DNA of 64,000 bases from Firmicutes bacterium UBA3553. GTDB lineage: Bacteria > Bacillota > Clostridia > Tissierellales > Sedimentibacteraceae. The stretch covers positions 11,653 to 75,652 of the forward strand of contig DFOA01000036.1 in the NCBI GenBank assembly GCA_002381185.1, given 5' to 3'. Shown here piece after piece: positions 42,973 through 51,669 of this stretch. The notes below the pieces were generated by a model. It saw only the letters and a list, made by a program, of their open reading frames with translations, ran no database searches and was not told where the DNA came from. Each line of letters begins with the position of its first letter. Position 1 is the stretch's first letter. The position numbers were made by a program, and so were the translations under genes.

Positions 42973-43839
42973 ATGGATATAGATGAATTGAAAAAAAAGC
43001 TTGAGAGCTTTAATCCTAAGCTATACAACCACTGCATAAGAACCATGGAGGAAGCAGAAAGGCTTGCAATTCATTATAATGCAGATGCAGAAAAAGCTAA
43101 AATTGCAGGGCTTCTTCATGACTGCGGCAAAAAAATGACGAAGGGTCAGGATAATTTGACTCATTCTAAAACAGGCGCAAAACTGGCAAGAGAAATTTTC
43201 AATATAAAGGACGAAGAAATATTAAATGCCATTATGTACCACACAACCGGCAGAGAAAACATGACATTGCTCGAAAAAATAATATTCATAGCAGACAAGA
43301 TTGAACCGGGACGGCAATATGAGGGTGTTGGCGAACTCCGTAAAAAGGCCTATTCAAATATTGATGAAGCAATAATTATGTCGCTGGAAAGCACCATTGA
43401 ATATGTTAAAATGAGAAATTTAGAGCTTGATAATGATTCATTAATAACGTTAAAATTTTTAGGAGGTAAAATGAACCAAGACCATAAAAATATAGAAACA
43501 ATACTCAAAGCTTGCGATAATAAAAAAGCATATAATTTTACAGTATTAGATGTATCAAAAACCAGCTCCATAACAGATTACTTTATAATTTGCAGTGGAA
43601 ACAACGAAAGGCAGACAGTTGCCATTGCAGAAGAGGTACTGAAAAAGGGGTATGAGGAAGGTATGGATTTCTACTACAAGGAAGGCTTTGATACCGGAAG
43701 ATGGATTTTATTAGAAACAGATAACATAATTGTTCACATTTTTCACAGAGATGACAGAGAAGTATATGATTTGGAATCCCTGTGGCTTGATAACAACTCA
43801 ATAGATGTTGAACAATATGGAATAAATAATTGGAAATAG
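42973..43839 (+). CDS. YqeK-RsfS fusion: HD-domain Ap4A hydrolase plus ribosomal silencing factor
   Basis: 288 residues in one open frame. Residues 1-165 are a YqeK-type HD hydrolase (His20, His49-Asp50 in GLLHDCGKK, His90, Asp108), a family that cleaves diadenosine tetraphosphate. Residues ~167-288 are a complete RsfS/RsfA (TSSITDYFIICSG, GRWILLETDNIIVHIF, YDLESLW), which binds ribosomal protein uL14 and blocks subunit joining. At the junction an AGGAGG site and ATG (43471, residue 167) remain in frame, so free RsfS can also be made. In most relatives these are two genes; only loss of the yqeK stop is needed. Confidence 0.88.
   Translation: MDIDELKKKLESFNPKLYNHCIRTMEEAERLAIHYNADAEKAKIAGLLHDCGKKMTKGQDNLTHSKTGAKLAREIFNIKDEEILNAIMYHTTGRENMTLLEKIIFIADKIEPGRQYEGVGELRKKAYSNIDEAIIMSLESTIEYVKMRNLELDNDSLITLKFLGGKMNQDHKNIETILKACDNKKAYNFTVLDVSKTSSITDYFIICSGNNERQTVAIAEEVLKKGYEEGMDFYYKEGFDTGRWILLETDNIIVHIFHRDDREVYDLESLWLDNNSIDVEQYGINNWK
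43461..43473 (+). promoter_or_regulatory. rsfS: Internal ribosome binding site and start for RsfS
   Basis: AGGAGG at 43461-43466, four bases, then ATG at 43471 in frame inside the yqeK-rsfS reading frame. A product from here would be 122 residues, the usual RsfS length. Confidence 0.75.
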
Positions 43840-43848
43840 GAGGGCATT

Positions 43849-44232
43849 ATGTCAAATACAGTAATACAGACAAACAACGCACCGGCAGCGGTAGGACCTT
43901 ACTCACAGGGAATAAAAGCAGGAAATACAATTTATGTTTCAGGACAGCTTCCGATTAATCCTGCAACAGGTGAACTTTACAAGGGCGGGGACATCAAAGA
44001 AGAAACAAGAATTTCTTTAATGAATGTTAAAGCCATATTAGAGCAGGCAGGAGCATCTTTAAAAGATGTTGTAAAATGCACAGTGTTTATTAAAGATATG
44101 AATCAGTTCGGTTTAATTAACGAAATGTATGCGGAAGTATTCGGTGATGCTAAACCTGCAAGAGCATGCATTGAAGTAGCAAGACTTCCAAAGGATGCCA
44201 ACGTAGAAATCGAAGCCATAGCGGTTATTTAA
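43849..44232 (+). CDS. ridA: RidA family reactive enamine/imine deaminase
   Basis: 127-residue RidA (YjgF/YER057c/UK114) protein. Signatures are NNAPAAVGPYSQGIKAG, VSGQLPINP and the end PKDANVEIEAIAV with the Arg in PARACIEVARLP. It hydrolyses reactive 2-aminoacrylate released by PLP enzymes. ATG 43849 follows AGGAGGGCATT. Confidence 0.95.
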   Translation: MSNTVIQTNNAPAAVGPYSQGIKAGNTIYVSGQLPINPATGELYKGGDIKEETRISLMNVKAILEQAGASLKDVVKCTVFIKDMNQFGLINEMYAEVFGDAKPARACIEVARLPKDANVEIEAIAVI

Positions 44233-44255
44233 TTAAGAATTAATATTGAAATACA

Positions 44256-44287
44256 AAAAATTCAGGTGAAAACCTGAATTTTTTATT
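44256..44287. terminator. Bidirectional terminator between ridA and luxC
   Basis: AAAAATTCAGGT-GAAA-ACCTGAATTTTT, with T residues on both strands. Confidence 0.9.
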
Positions 44288-44296
44288 ACGGAGATT

Positions 44297-45598
44297 TTAA
44301 TTAAATCCGCCAGTGTCAATATTTACAATTTTAGTATAGCGCCTTAAGGGGTATTCTCCGTCATGAGGAGCTCCGCAATAGGACGAAGACATGTTTTCAC
44401 CGGAGCAAACCCGTACAATACCGGTTTTAAAAAGCATATCAGACAGGGCACCAAGTTCTGATTGACTACAAAGTAATCCCATTGTCTGAAGGTAGTTTTT
44501 ATATGGGCGCAGAGAGTGAAGCAGTTCTGCCCGAGGCAGCGGCCTTACCCATGCGTTACCAAATTGAATAGATGTATCAATTATTTTATCCGTGTATGTA
44601 ATCAGGCTGCAATTGCTGCCTTTAAATATCCGGCTGTTCTTATAGATGCCTTCCAGCTCTTCCGCGTACAGCTTAAGTGCAACCTGAGATTTTATGCCTA
44701 TTCCGATTTTCTGAGGATTTTGTTGGATTGCATTTTCCAAAACTGGCAGGAATCTGTTACAGAATTCATATAGATCATTCATGTTGTCCGTATCAATAAA
44801 AATTCCCTGCAGAGAACTGCACAGCAATTGTCCGGTCTCTGCGATATTTTTTGCAAGACCCTCAAGTCCAACTTGTGTTATACCTTGCTTTGTAACATAA
44901 GCAAAGCTTACTTTATGCCCCCATTCAATAAGCTTAATGTTCGGAGGAATAAGCTTCCGAAGAGCAGACACAGCTTCTTTGCCTCCCCATACAACAACAG
45001 CATCTGCAACAGAAATCAGGTGTTCTATATGTTGGATATCCTTGGATGAATAATCAAAAACATAAATATAGTCTGACAGAAGAGGTTCTGCTTTTATAAG
45101 CTCGAGCAACAGACGTACCGATATGCCGCCTTCCTCTGCAGGCAATTTTAAAATATTGATATTTCCGGTCAGAAGCCCTTCCAATACGCTGAATGCCGGT
45201 AACCCGTCAGCATTTCCGGCGGCAACATGCAGCAAAACACCAAGGGGCAGAATCTCTCGGGTGACGGCAGATTCTTTGTGCGGAGGATTAAATGTAACAG
45301 GATTACCTAACATATCACCTAATTCAACCTTAACGCGGTGGAGCAGGCTGTCTTTGCTGAAAAGACTGCGCATCTCACTGATATAACTTTTGCCCATTGA
45401 TTCGTCAATTCCAAATCCGGCCATCGCCTTTATATAGTATGCCTCATCCAAATCGGACACAACCTTGTTGCAGGCATTAATAACTGTTTCAGCATCAAGT
45501 CTTCCATTGCTCAACGTGTTTAGAATATCCTGCTCCAGATGATCCAATATATTATCGCATTCTTTCGTATCCAGGATTTTGCCTTTTACCAGATTCAT
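44297..45598 (-). CDS. luxC: LuxC-type acyl-CoA/acyl-ACP reductase
   Basis: 433-residue aldehyde-dehydrogenase-fold acyl reductase of the LuxC family. The substrate-binding ILPLGVLLHVAAGNADGLPAF segment is split by the nucleotide site, and the likely nucleophile is Cys in ETGQLLCSS. With LuxE it would reduce activated acyl groups to aldehydes using NADPH. Its ATG overlaps the luxE stop as ATGA (45595-45598), indicating tight coupling. No luxA, luxB or luxD is present. Confidence 0.88.
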   Translation of the reverse strand: MNLVKGKILDTKECDNILDHLEQDILNTLSNGRLDAETVINACNKVVSDLDEAYYIKAMAGFGIDESMGKSYISEMRSLFSKDSLLHRVKVELGDMLGNPVTFNPPHKESAVTREILPLGVLLHVAAGNADGLPAFSVLEGLLTGNINILKLPAEEGGISVRLLLELIKAEPLLSDYIYVFDYSSKDIQHIEHLISVADAVVVWGGKEAVSALRKLIPPNIKLIEWGHKVSFAYVTKQGITQVGLEGLAKNIAETGQLLCSSLQGIFIDTDNMNDLYEFCNRFLPVLENAIQQNPQKIGIGIKSQVALKLYAEELEGIYKNSRIFKGSNCSLITYTDKIIDTSIQFGNAWVRPLPRAELLHSLRPYKNYLQTMGLLCSQSELGALSDMLFKTGIVRVCSGENMSSSYCGAPHDGEYPLRRYTKIVNIDTGGFN

Positions 45599-46722
45599 AC
45601 CACACCGCATTTCTTTATGTCCAGCAACTCAAGAGCATTCGCCGCACATGTTTTAATATCTCCAAGCCCCACACGTCCCAGGATTTCAAAATACGGGGAG
45701 CTTATACCGCATCCGCACTCTTCTCCAGGATGCATTATTGCCAAATCATCTGTCATGACACTCACAAACGGCATACTTGCCATCATTGGTGTGATTAAAT
45801 TTAACATGCCGGGAACTCCGTATCCCACTGGCTGCATATTTAAATCACGAATGATTACTCTTGAGTATATGGGGACATGAAAATGATGGTTCGGACAGTT
45901 AAAATAGGCAATCGGATGCTCCACAGCACCGAAGAATTCTTTAATCCTGTCATTGCCCAGACCTAAAACTCTTTGTGACATTTCATATAAAGCAGTCTTA
46001 TCTACCTGTTCAGTGAAAAGGTTTTTCCAGCCTCCTGCTAAAATTATTAGGGATTTAGGATGAAGTTTAAGTTTGATTCCTGAATAAATGAGTTCTTTCA
46101 ATAAAAACGAAAAATATGCCGGAAATCCCATGAAACGGACTGGGAGACCCATTTTTTCATAACGGAGCAAAGCATTTTTGATTCCATTCATATTAAGGAC
46201 ATAATCTGTTCCTGTATCTTTCAGAGCATATTCCCTATGAATAGCAGGAGCAGCGTATGTAGTAGCATAGGCGGTTTTAACCGCACCAATTTTATTTCTT
46301 TTGGAGGGCTGATATCCCAATACTACGTAATTGGTCGGATAAAATGATACTAATTTATTCGTGAGGAATGTTCCCAGTACCATGCCGAGACCATTCCATG
46401 CTGATGGCAAGTCGAGAGCTATTTCACTGACCTTACCGCTGGTGCCTGATGTAGTAGACTTAAGCATAAGCTTATTTTGCGGTGCTGAATAAAGAGTGTG
46501 ATTTTTTAAAAACAGTGTGGGTATAGGCGGAATTTTATATAGATCTTCTATTGTTTTTACATCTTTAATTGAAAAACCCTGATGAGATATTATTTTTGCA
46601 TAGTCCTGACATTTATCGGTATGATGCTTTATATTTTCCAAAATTGCATTAAGAAATAGATCATCTGTATCTTTTAGATTATAAATATCTTTATGAAAGA
46701 AAAGCCTGTGACCGTAGCTCAT
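45595..46722 (-). CDS. luxE: LuxE-type acyl-protein synthetase
   Basis: 375-residue AMP-forming acyl-activating enzyme of the LuxE family. KSTTSGTSGKVSEI is the adenylate-binding loop, and GLGNDRIKEFFGAVEHP and DDLAIMHPGEECGCG are family-like later motifs. It would activate a fatty or other carboxylic acid and pass the acyl group to LuxC. ATG 46722 lies about 70 bases downstream of a consensus promoter. GC content is slightly above the flanking genes, consistent with an acquired pair (impression only). Confidence 0.88.
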   Translation of the reverse strand: MSYGHRLFFHKDIYNLKDTDDLFLNAILENIKHHTDKCQDYAKIISHQGFSIKDVKTIEDLYKIPPIPTLFLKNHTLYSAPQNKLMLKSTTSGTSGKVSEIALDLPSAWNGLGMVLGTFLTNKLVSFYPTNYVVLGYQPSKRNKIGAVKTAYATTYAAPAIHREYALKDTGTDYVLNMNGIKNALLRYEKMGLPVRFMGFPAYFSFLLKELIYSGIKLKLHPKSLIILAGGWKNLFTEQVDKTALYEMSQRVLGLGNDRIKEFFGAVEHPIAYFNCPNHHFHVPIYSRVIIRDLNMQPVGYGVPGMLNLITPMMASMPFVSVMTDDLAIMHPGEECGCGISSPYFEILGRVGLGDIKTCAANALELLDIKKCGVV

Positions 46723-46790
46723 TTCGCACCGCCTATTTATTTTATAGGTTAATAAGCAACAAGTAAACTAATTTGCCGCATCATAATTTT

Positions 46791-46819
46791 ATAGTAGCAT
46801 ATCAATTATTTGAAGTCAA
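46791..46819 (-). promoter_or_regulatory. luxE-luxC promoter
   Basis: Minus-strand TTGACT and TACTAT with a 17-base spacer. A GACTAATGGTC partial inverted repeat lies about 20 bases upstream and could be a regulator site. Confidence 0.7.
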
Positions 46820-46873
46820 TGGAATCAACATAAACGACCATTAGTCAAAGTTGTGTTAAAGCGGTTTAAATAA

Positions 46874-46902
46874 TTGAAGTCTCAATGATTCTGCTGTATA
46901 AT
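46874..46902 (+). promoter_or_regulatory. Promoter of the S51 peptidase gene
   Basis: TTGAAG and TATAAT with a 17-base spacer, about 110 bases before the gene. The leader holds a small hairpin, AAGGGTTTT-ATTG-AAAAGCCCTT, at 46965-46987. Confidence 0.7.
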
Positions 46903-47011
46903 AAGTAATGAAACTATTAATGAAAAAGGAAATCAAGTGACATTATGTCTTATTAATTCTTAACAAGGGTTTTATTGAAAAGCCCTTAAATATTATAATA
47001 GGGGGATATGT

Positions 47012-47677
47012 ATGGTAAATATGTTATTTAGCCTATATAATTTTCATGAAAATTGGGCAAAAGAGATAGTAGTAAAATATATAAATACTGATGAGAAGGT
47101 TTTAATAATTCCGTTTTCATTTGGTGATGAAATAAGTAGTGATAAAGATTGGCAGAATTCATACAGTAAGAGTAATGGTAAATATTATGAAAGTGTTGTT
47201 ACACCCTTTGTAAATTATGGAATTAAAGAAGAAAATATAAATTGGATAAACTATTTTAAAGATACAAAAGAAAATGCTAAAGTTAAGATAAGAAATAGTA
47301 ATATTATATTTTTAACCGGAGGGTTACCAGATAAAATGATGTCACGCTTAATAGAGTTTGACTTAATTGATGACATTGAAAGTTTTACAGGTGTTATTAT
47401 TGGCAGTAGTGCAGGTGCAATGGTTCAAATATTAGAATACCATATCACACCAGATGATGATTATCCGGCATTTTCATACAATACAGGACTAAACATGATT
47501 AACAACTTTGATATTGAAGTCCACTATGAAGGAACTGAAGTGCAAAATAAATACATAAAAAAGGTACTTGAGAAGAAAAAAGATAAAGTATATGCAATTA
47601 CAAATAATGGTGGAGTAATTGTTGATAATAAAAAAATTATTTTGTTAGGAGATACTCAAATATTCAGTATACAGTAG
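47012..47677 (+). CDS. Peptidase S51 / dipeptidase E-like, class I glutamine-amidotransferase fold
   Basis: 221 residues. The nucleophile elbow IIGSSAGAMVQ places the catalytic Ser as in S51 peptidases (dipeptidase E, cyanophycinase), preceded by IIFLTGGLPD. A VHYEGTE segment may hold the catalytic His. Substrate is unknown. ATG 47012 follows AGGGGGATATGT. The 230 bases after it contain no gene or clear terminator that I can identify. Confidence 0.8.
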   Translation: MVNMLFSLYNFHENWAKEIVVKYINTDEKVLIIPFSFGDEISSDKDWQNSYSKSNGKYYESVVTPFVNYGIKEENINWINYFKDTKENAKVKIRNSNIIFLTGGLPDKMMSRLIEFDLIDDIESFTGVIIGSSAGAMVQILEYHITPDDDYPAFSYNTGLNMINNFDIEVHYEGTEVQNKYIKKVLEKKKDKVYAITNNGGVIVDNKKIILLGDTQIFSIQ

Positions 47678-47907
47678 GATGTAGTATTAAAATAAGACTA
47701 AGCCTCTATGTCGACGATGTGATGACAACAACCCCGTCCCCTTGACATATGCAATGAAGAATGATGATTGAATAAAACGTCCCGGTGTCTACAATACGCT
47801 TTGTTATTGTGCGGTTACAAAACAAAGCTCAAAAATATAAATTTGTACATGGAACCTATTCTAACTTAGAAACGTCTTATTTAAAAATGATAAAATAGGG
47901 AGTCAAC

Positions 47908-48492
47908 ATGAAAAAGAAAATATTATTAATGTTTATCATTATATTGATTGTATTAATTTTAATATGGGGATATCAGGCTAAAAGCAAACATAAAAACTAT
48001 AATGAAAGAGGTACACCTGTATCGGAAGGTCTTGTTGGAGGTAAAGAAGCTTGGTATAATAATGTTATATTTGAAGATTTGAGCACAATAGCTGAAAACT
48101 CTGATTATGGAACATTCGTTTTTAAAAAGAATGGCGATTTTGTGTATTTCCCCAGCGAAAAGGATGCTTTAACAAATAAGATATCAAATGTATATCGGTA
48201 TGATGGGATTTGGTATAAACATTATCAATTGAGATTGACAGTAACTAAAAGAATATTTAATAGAAGGTTATTTAATATAAGTTTCAAGGATGATGAGTTT
48301 TTCTTATATTTAGGCTACAATTGGGATGGAGATATGACATTTGATGAAAATCTTATAATCAATGGCAAGGAATTTGTCTTGCTTAACAATGAACTTACGG
48401 AAAATATAGATAAAAAACTAAGGATGGATGATGAAGTTATAGAAAAGTTTATAAAAAATTTTGATGAGGCAGGTTTACTTTTTGAGAAATAA
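47908..48492 (+). CDS. Hypothetical membrane-anchored extracytoplasmic protein
   Basis: 194 residues. A Lys-rich start and one hydrophobic helix (about 5-23) indicate an N-terminal anchor with the rest outside. The body is Tyr/Phe-rich and predicted mainly beta (YGTFVFKKNGDFVYFPS, FFLYLGYNWDGDM) with an acidic C-terminus. I recognise no family. ATG 47908 follows TAGGGAGTCAAC. Confidence 0.65.
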   Translation: MKKKILLMFIIILIVLILIWGYQAKSKHKNYNERGTPVSEGLVGGKEAWYNNVIFEDLSTIAENSDYGTFVFKKNGDFVYFPSEKDALTNKISNVYRYDGIWYKHYQLRLTVTKRIFNRRLFNISFKDDEFFLYLGYNWDGDMTFDENLIINGKEFVLLNNELTENIDKKLRMDDEVIEKFIKNFDEAGLLFEK

Positions 48493-48507
48493 TCTCTCTT
48501 TAATATA

Positions 48508-48523
48508 TGTAATTGCAATTACA
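48508..48523 (+). promoter_or_regulatory. 16-base perfect palindrome in the leader of the next gene
   Basis: TGTAATTGCAATTACA is perfectly symmetric and lies about 25 bases before the ATG at 48550. It could be an operator or a small hairpin. Confidence 0.45.
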
Positions 48524-48549
48524 AAATCATATTAAAGGAGTTTTTAATC

Positions 48550-49242
48550 ATGCCAAACTATGGAGTACACGTTATTCAAAGAAGAACTGATGCTTTGAGG
48601 TCTTATGTTGTTGAAGCTACATCAGAATTAGTCCTTCCTAATTCAGCAACATATAGAGCTAATACTGTACCAGGAAGACATGGTGCGTTTCCTGAATTTA
48701 TGTACGGTTTTCATTCTAAGACCGGTGGATTTGGTTTTGATGCAGGAGTCATGTATAAAGATGGAGTTTATTGGATTTTTTATGGTCCTAACTCTAAGAC
48801 TGGAGAGTGGAAAGAACAGAAAATTTCAGCAGCCAAAATGGGAAGCACACTCACTTTTAATGCAAGATTGTATACAAATGGAGTTTCCATAACGGCAACT
48901 GTAGCTGGGGGTGGCTCGGCTAGTCTTGGTGGGGAAATATATTCTGCAGCTTATACTGAACTGAAGAAGGGATGTAACTTTGTTAGAGAACTCTGCATTG
49001 CTATTAATCCTGAAGATAATGATTCGTGTCTCGTTCCAACTGGAGCAGGCTTCACTTTTGCTAGTTTCAAAAAGACGGACTTAAAAATGGCAGATGGAAC
49101 AATAGCTACTCTTAAATCTTCAAACAGTACTTTTGCTAAAAATATTTTTGACAGTGGAACACCTAATACAACATATTCTGGTGGTTCGTCTATCGAGGAT
49201 GTCTACAATTACGTAAATGATACGGCCTATGGTAGTATTTAA
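48550..49242 (+). CDS. Hypothetical beta-rich protein
   Basis: 230 residues, no signal peptide or membrane helix; rich in Gly, Ser, Thr and Tyr, consistent with an all-beta, lectin-like or jelly-roll fold (FGFDAGVMYKDGVYWIFYG, SITATVAGGGSASLGG). It vaguely recalls Bacillus YrpD-type proteins, but I cannot support that. ATG 48550 follows AAAGGAGTTTTT. Terminated by a hairpin at 49345. The GC content and the Ser/Thr-rich composition are unlike the backbone genes. Confidence 0.65.
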   Translation: MPNYGVHVIQRRTDALRSYVVEATSELVLPNSATYRANTVPGRHGAFPEFMYGFHSKTGGFGFDAGVMYKDGVYWIFYGPNSKTGEWKEQKISAAKMGSTLTFNARLYTNGVSITATVAGGGSASLGGEIYSAAYTELKKGCNFVRELCIAINPEDNDSCLVPTGAGFTFASFKKTDLKMADGTIATLKSSNSTFAKNIFDSGTPNTTYSGGSSIEDVYNYVNDTAYGSI

Positions 49243-49344
49243 ATTTTGAAATAACGACAAATAAAACCGGCCTTTGCGGATGTAAGAAAGCTAACTGCAG
49301 AGACTAAAGTCACTAAGTTAACCATTAAGTGACAAATAGAATTA

Positions 49345-49384
49345 AAGTCAATTGAAAGTTAGCGAACTTTCGATTGACTTTTTT
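49345..49384 (+). terminator. Terminator after orphan beta-rich gene
   Basis: AAGTCAATTGAAAGTT pairs with AACTTTCGATTGACTT around AGCG, followed by TTTT. The stem is about 100 bases after the stop. Confidence 0.85.
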
Positions 49385-49568
49385 CTTATAGATTTGTAGT
49401 TTAAGGTATCCTACATTAGAATTGGCAATGAAAATTGCTATATTATTAAATTTGAAGGTGGAGGATATTTTTTTCCTAAACGAAGCATAGCGAGATACTG
49501 CACTTTCATACAGAAAATTTGATACTATGTATGTCTGTGAGACATATGAAGGTTATCAAAAAAAATTC

Positions 49569-49604
49569 CCCGAATTTTGACGGTACATAAAAGTCAAATT
49601 CGGG
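49569..49604. terminator. Bidirectional terminator (serves dacF)
   Basis: CCCGAATTTTGAC and GTCAAATTCGGG form the stem. Eight T residues follow on the minus strand, TCTTTTT on the plus strand. Confidence 0.88.
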
Positions 49605-49659
49605 CAATCTTTTTAAAATTATTGTGATTTATAAGTTTGATTTTGCGATGATTTCTATA

Positions 49660-50946
49660 TCAGCTGTTATACTTTCTGCGTCTTTTTCTTCTGTTGATTT
49701 TAGTTCTTATGTCACTGTAAACCTTTAACAGGAATATTGCCAATAGTGCGAAAATTACTACAGCTCCTATAAATTTTACAACGCTTAAGAACAATCCGCT
49801 GCCGGAGCTTTCCGTCAAAGTGCTTTTTACCTGTGTGGGTGTTATTAAATTTACGGTGCCTATAACTTTACCGTCCTGCATGAAATCAATTTTTCCAACT
49901 ATATCATTTGGCTCAAGGGGAGGAGTAATTTCATTAATCATAACCTTTGATTCAATGTTTTTTGCGGAATCTTTTTTAATCAGCGTTTTGAATTCACTTT
50001 CTGTTATAGCGGAAATTTCCTTGCTGTCGCCGTTTTGAACCTTTATATTTTGAACAAATGTATTCTTATTAATCAATGTTGCACTTTCATATTCGTTAAA
50101 TCCAAAATTAAACAGGTTGTGGGCATCTTGATACATTTCAAGAGATACGCCGTTCATGACAACAGCAATTAGTTCGGTACCGTTTTTTTCAGCGCTTGCA
50201 ACCAACGTGTTGCCTGCTTCCGGGGTATATCCGGTCTTTACTCCTGTGGCATATTCATATTTGGGACTTATGTATGCTCCGTCAACATAAATTTGATTAG
50301 AACCTGAATTGTAAATTAATTTATTTAAGTTTGTGAAATACCGGGTTTCATTTTTTTTGTTTGTAGGCGGTATTTCATATCTTTCTGTCTGTACTATTTT
50401 CCTGAAAGTTTCATTTTTCATGGCATATTTTGTTATTAATGCCAGGTCTGCTGCTGTTGTATAATGATTATCGTCATGAAGACCGTGGGGATTTGCAAAA
50501 TGTGTGTTGTAAGCACCCAGTTCCTTGGCCTTGTCATTCATAAGTTTTACAAATTCCTTCTCGCTTTTGCCGTAATGCTTAGCTATGGCTAAGGCGGCAT
50601 CATTGGCTGAAGGCAGCATCAATGCGTAAAGCATATCCTTTAAAGTCAGTATTTCTCCTGCTTCTAGCGCAATGTGGCTTCCCTCAATTTCATAGGGTGT
50701 ATCATCATCCACTTTGATAATGTCAGATAGTTCTCCCATTTCTAATGCCAGTATGGCTGTCATTATCTTAGTCAGGCTCGCAGGATACATTTTTTGATCT
50801 GCATTTTTTTCTGCCAGTATGGTTCCGGTATTTGCATCTATAAGCACTGCTGTTGTACATAATAAATTAGGTTCTGCATAAACTCTGCTTGTATTTAATA
50901 TGAAAATAGAAAATATCAATAGACAGGCAATTACTTTTTTTATCAT
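49660..50946 (-). CDS. dacF: D-alanyl-D-alanine carboxypeptidase (penicillin-binding protein, DacF-like)
   Basis: 428 residues, S11 peptidase. A signal peptide (residues 1-24, ending RVYA-EP) precedes the catalytic domain with SLTK (active Ser), PSANDAA and GVKTGYT motifs. A PBP5-like C-terminal beta domain and a C-terminal membrane helix (about 390-412) with a very basic tail follow. It trims stem pentapeptides in peptidoglycan and may act in the spore cortex. ATG 50946 follows AAAGGAGTATACAG. Confidence 0.94.
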   Translation of the reverse strand: MIKKVIACLLIFSIFILNTSRVYAEPNLLCTTAVLIDANTGTILAEKNADQKMYPASLTKIMTAILALEMGELSDIIKVDDDTPYEIEGSHIALEAGEILTLKDMLYALMLPSANDAALAIAKHYGKSEKEFVKLMNDKAKELGAYNTHFANPHGLHDDNHYTTAADLALITKYAMKNETFRKIVQTERYEIPPTNKKNETRYFTNLNKLIYNSGSNQIYVDGAYISPKYEYATGVKTGYTPEAGNTLVASAEKNGTELIAVVMNGVSLEMYQDAHNLFNFGFNEYESATLINKNTFVQNIKVQNGDSKEISAITESEFKTLIKKDSAKNIESKVMINEITPPLEPNDIVGKIDFMQDGKVIGTVNLITPTQVKSTLTESSGSGLFLSVVKFIGAVVIFALLAIFLLKVYSDIRTKINRRKRRRKYNS

Positions 50947-50978
50947 CTGTATACTCCTTTTAATACAAATCAAATAAT

Positions 50979-51006
50979 AGTATAGCAGAAAATAATGGCT
51001 TTGTAA
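50979..51006 (-). promoter_or_regulatory. dacF promoter
   Basis: Minus-strand TTACAA and TATACT with a 16-base spacer, divergent from the comEA-like promoter. Confidence 0.6.
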
Positions 51007-51016
51007 TTAAAAATTT

Positions 51017-51044
51017 TTGATTTTTTAATAAAATAATGTATAAT
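51017..51044 (+). promoter_or_regulatory. Promoter of comEA-sel operon
   Basis: TTGATT and TATAAT with a 16-base spacer, about 40 bases before the comEA-like start. Confidence 0.65.
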
Positions 51045-51085
51045 GTATTTGTGGTATGTCTAATAATTGCAAAAATGGGGGTTTT

Positions 51086-51658
51086 ATGAACAATCGTCTT
51101 TATAATAAAGGACTTGTGATTGTTTTAATCATTGCATTATTAATTATGACTGCTGTGGGGATTAAACTTTCAGACAAGGAAGAAGAAATGATCTTTACCG
51201 GATTTGAGAAAACCGTGAGTGAAGATAAAGAATTAACAGAAGTAAAAACTTCAGGTTACATATTTGTTGATATAGACGGGGCGGTAAAAAATCCCGGAGT
51301 ATATCAGCTTACAGATGGAGACAGAGTCAATGATGCCATAATAATGGCAGGAGGTTTGACAGAGCATGCCTATACTAAGAACCTCAACAAGGCCAGAAAA
51401 ATATCGGATGGAGAAAAGATATACATTCCGGCAGAAGGCGAAATTGAAAGCTCTTCAAACAGCTCCGGATTAATAAATATTAATACGGCTTCAATCAGTG
51501 AGTTAATGTCACTGCCGGGCATAGGTGAAGTTTATGCCCAAAGAATAATTGATTACAGAAGTTCAAAACTTTTTGGTTCTGTAGAAGAAATTAAAAATAT
51601 AGAAGGAATCGGAGAAAAAACCTTTGAGAAAATCAAAGAACTTATAACAATAGATTAG
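51086..51658 (+). CDS. comEA: ComEA-like protein: membrane anchor, SLBB and helix-hairpin-helix domains
   Basis: 190 residues. One N-terminal helix (about 8-25) anchors it outside the membrane. An SLBB domain (VDIDGAVKNPGVYQLTDGDR) and paired helix-hairpin-helix motifs (ININTASISELMSLPGIG, IKNIEGIGEKTFEKI) follow, as in ComEA DNA receptors. No other competence gene is near. ATG 51086 follows TGGGGGTTTT and is preferred over 51056. It lies 11 bases before selD. Confidence 0.85.
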   Translation: MNNRLYNKGLVIVLIIALLIMTAVGIKLSDKEEEMIFTGFEKTVSEDKELTEVKTSGYIFVDIDGAVKNPGVYQLTDGDRVNDAIIMAGGLTEHAYTKNLNKARKISDGEKIYIPAEGEIESSSNSSGLININTASISELMSLPGIGEVYAQRIIDYRSSKLFGSVEEIKNIEGIGEKTFEKIKELITID

Positions 51659-51669
51659 AGAGGTGCATT

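Larger units (their letters stand above)
49243..49659. other. Intergenic region between orphan gene and dacF
   Basis: About 420 bases with no gene I can support. It holds a plus-strand terminator (49345-49384) and a bidirectional terminator (49569-49604), plus a small ATGTCT-GTG-AGACAT hairpin near 49531-49545. Confidence 0.6.
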
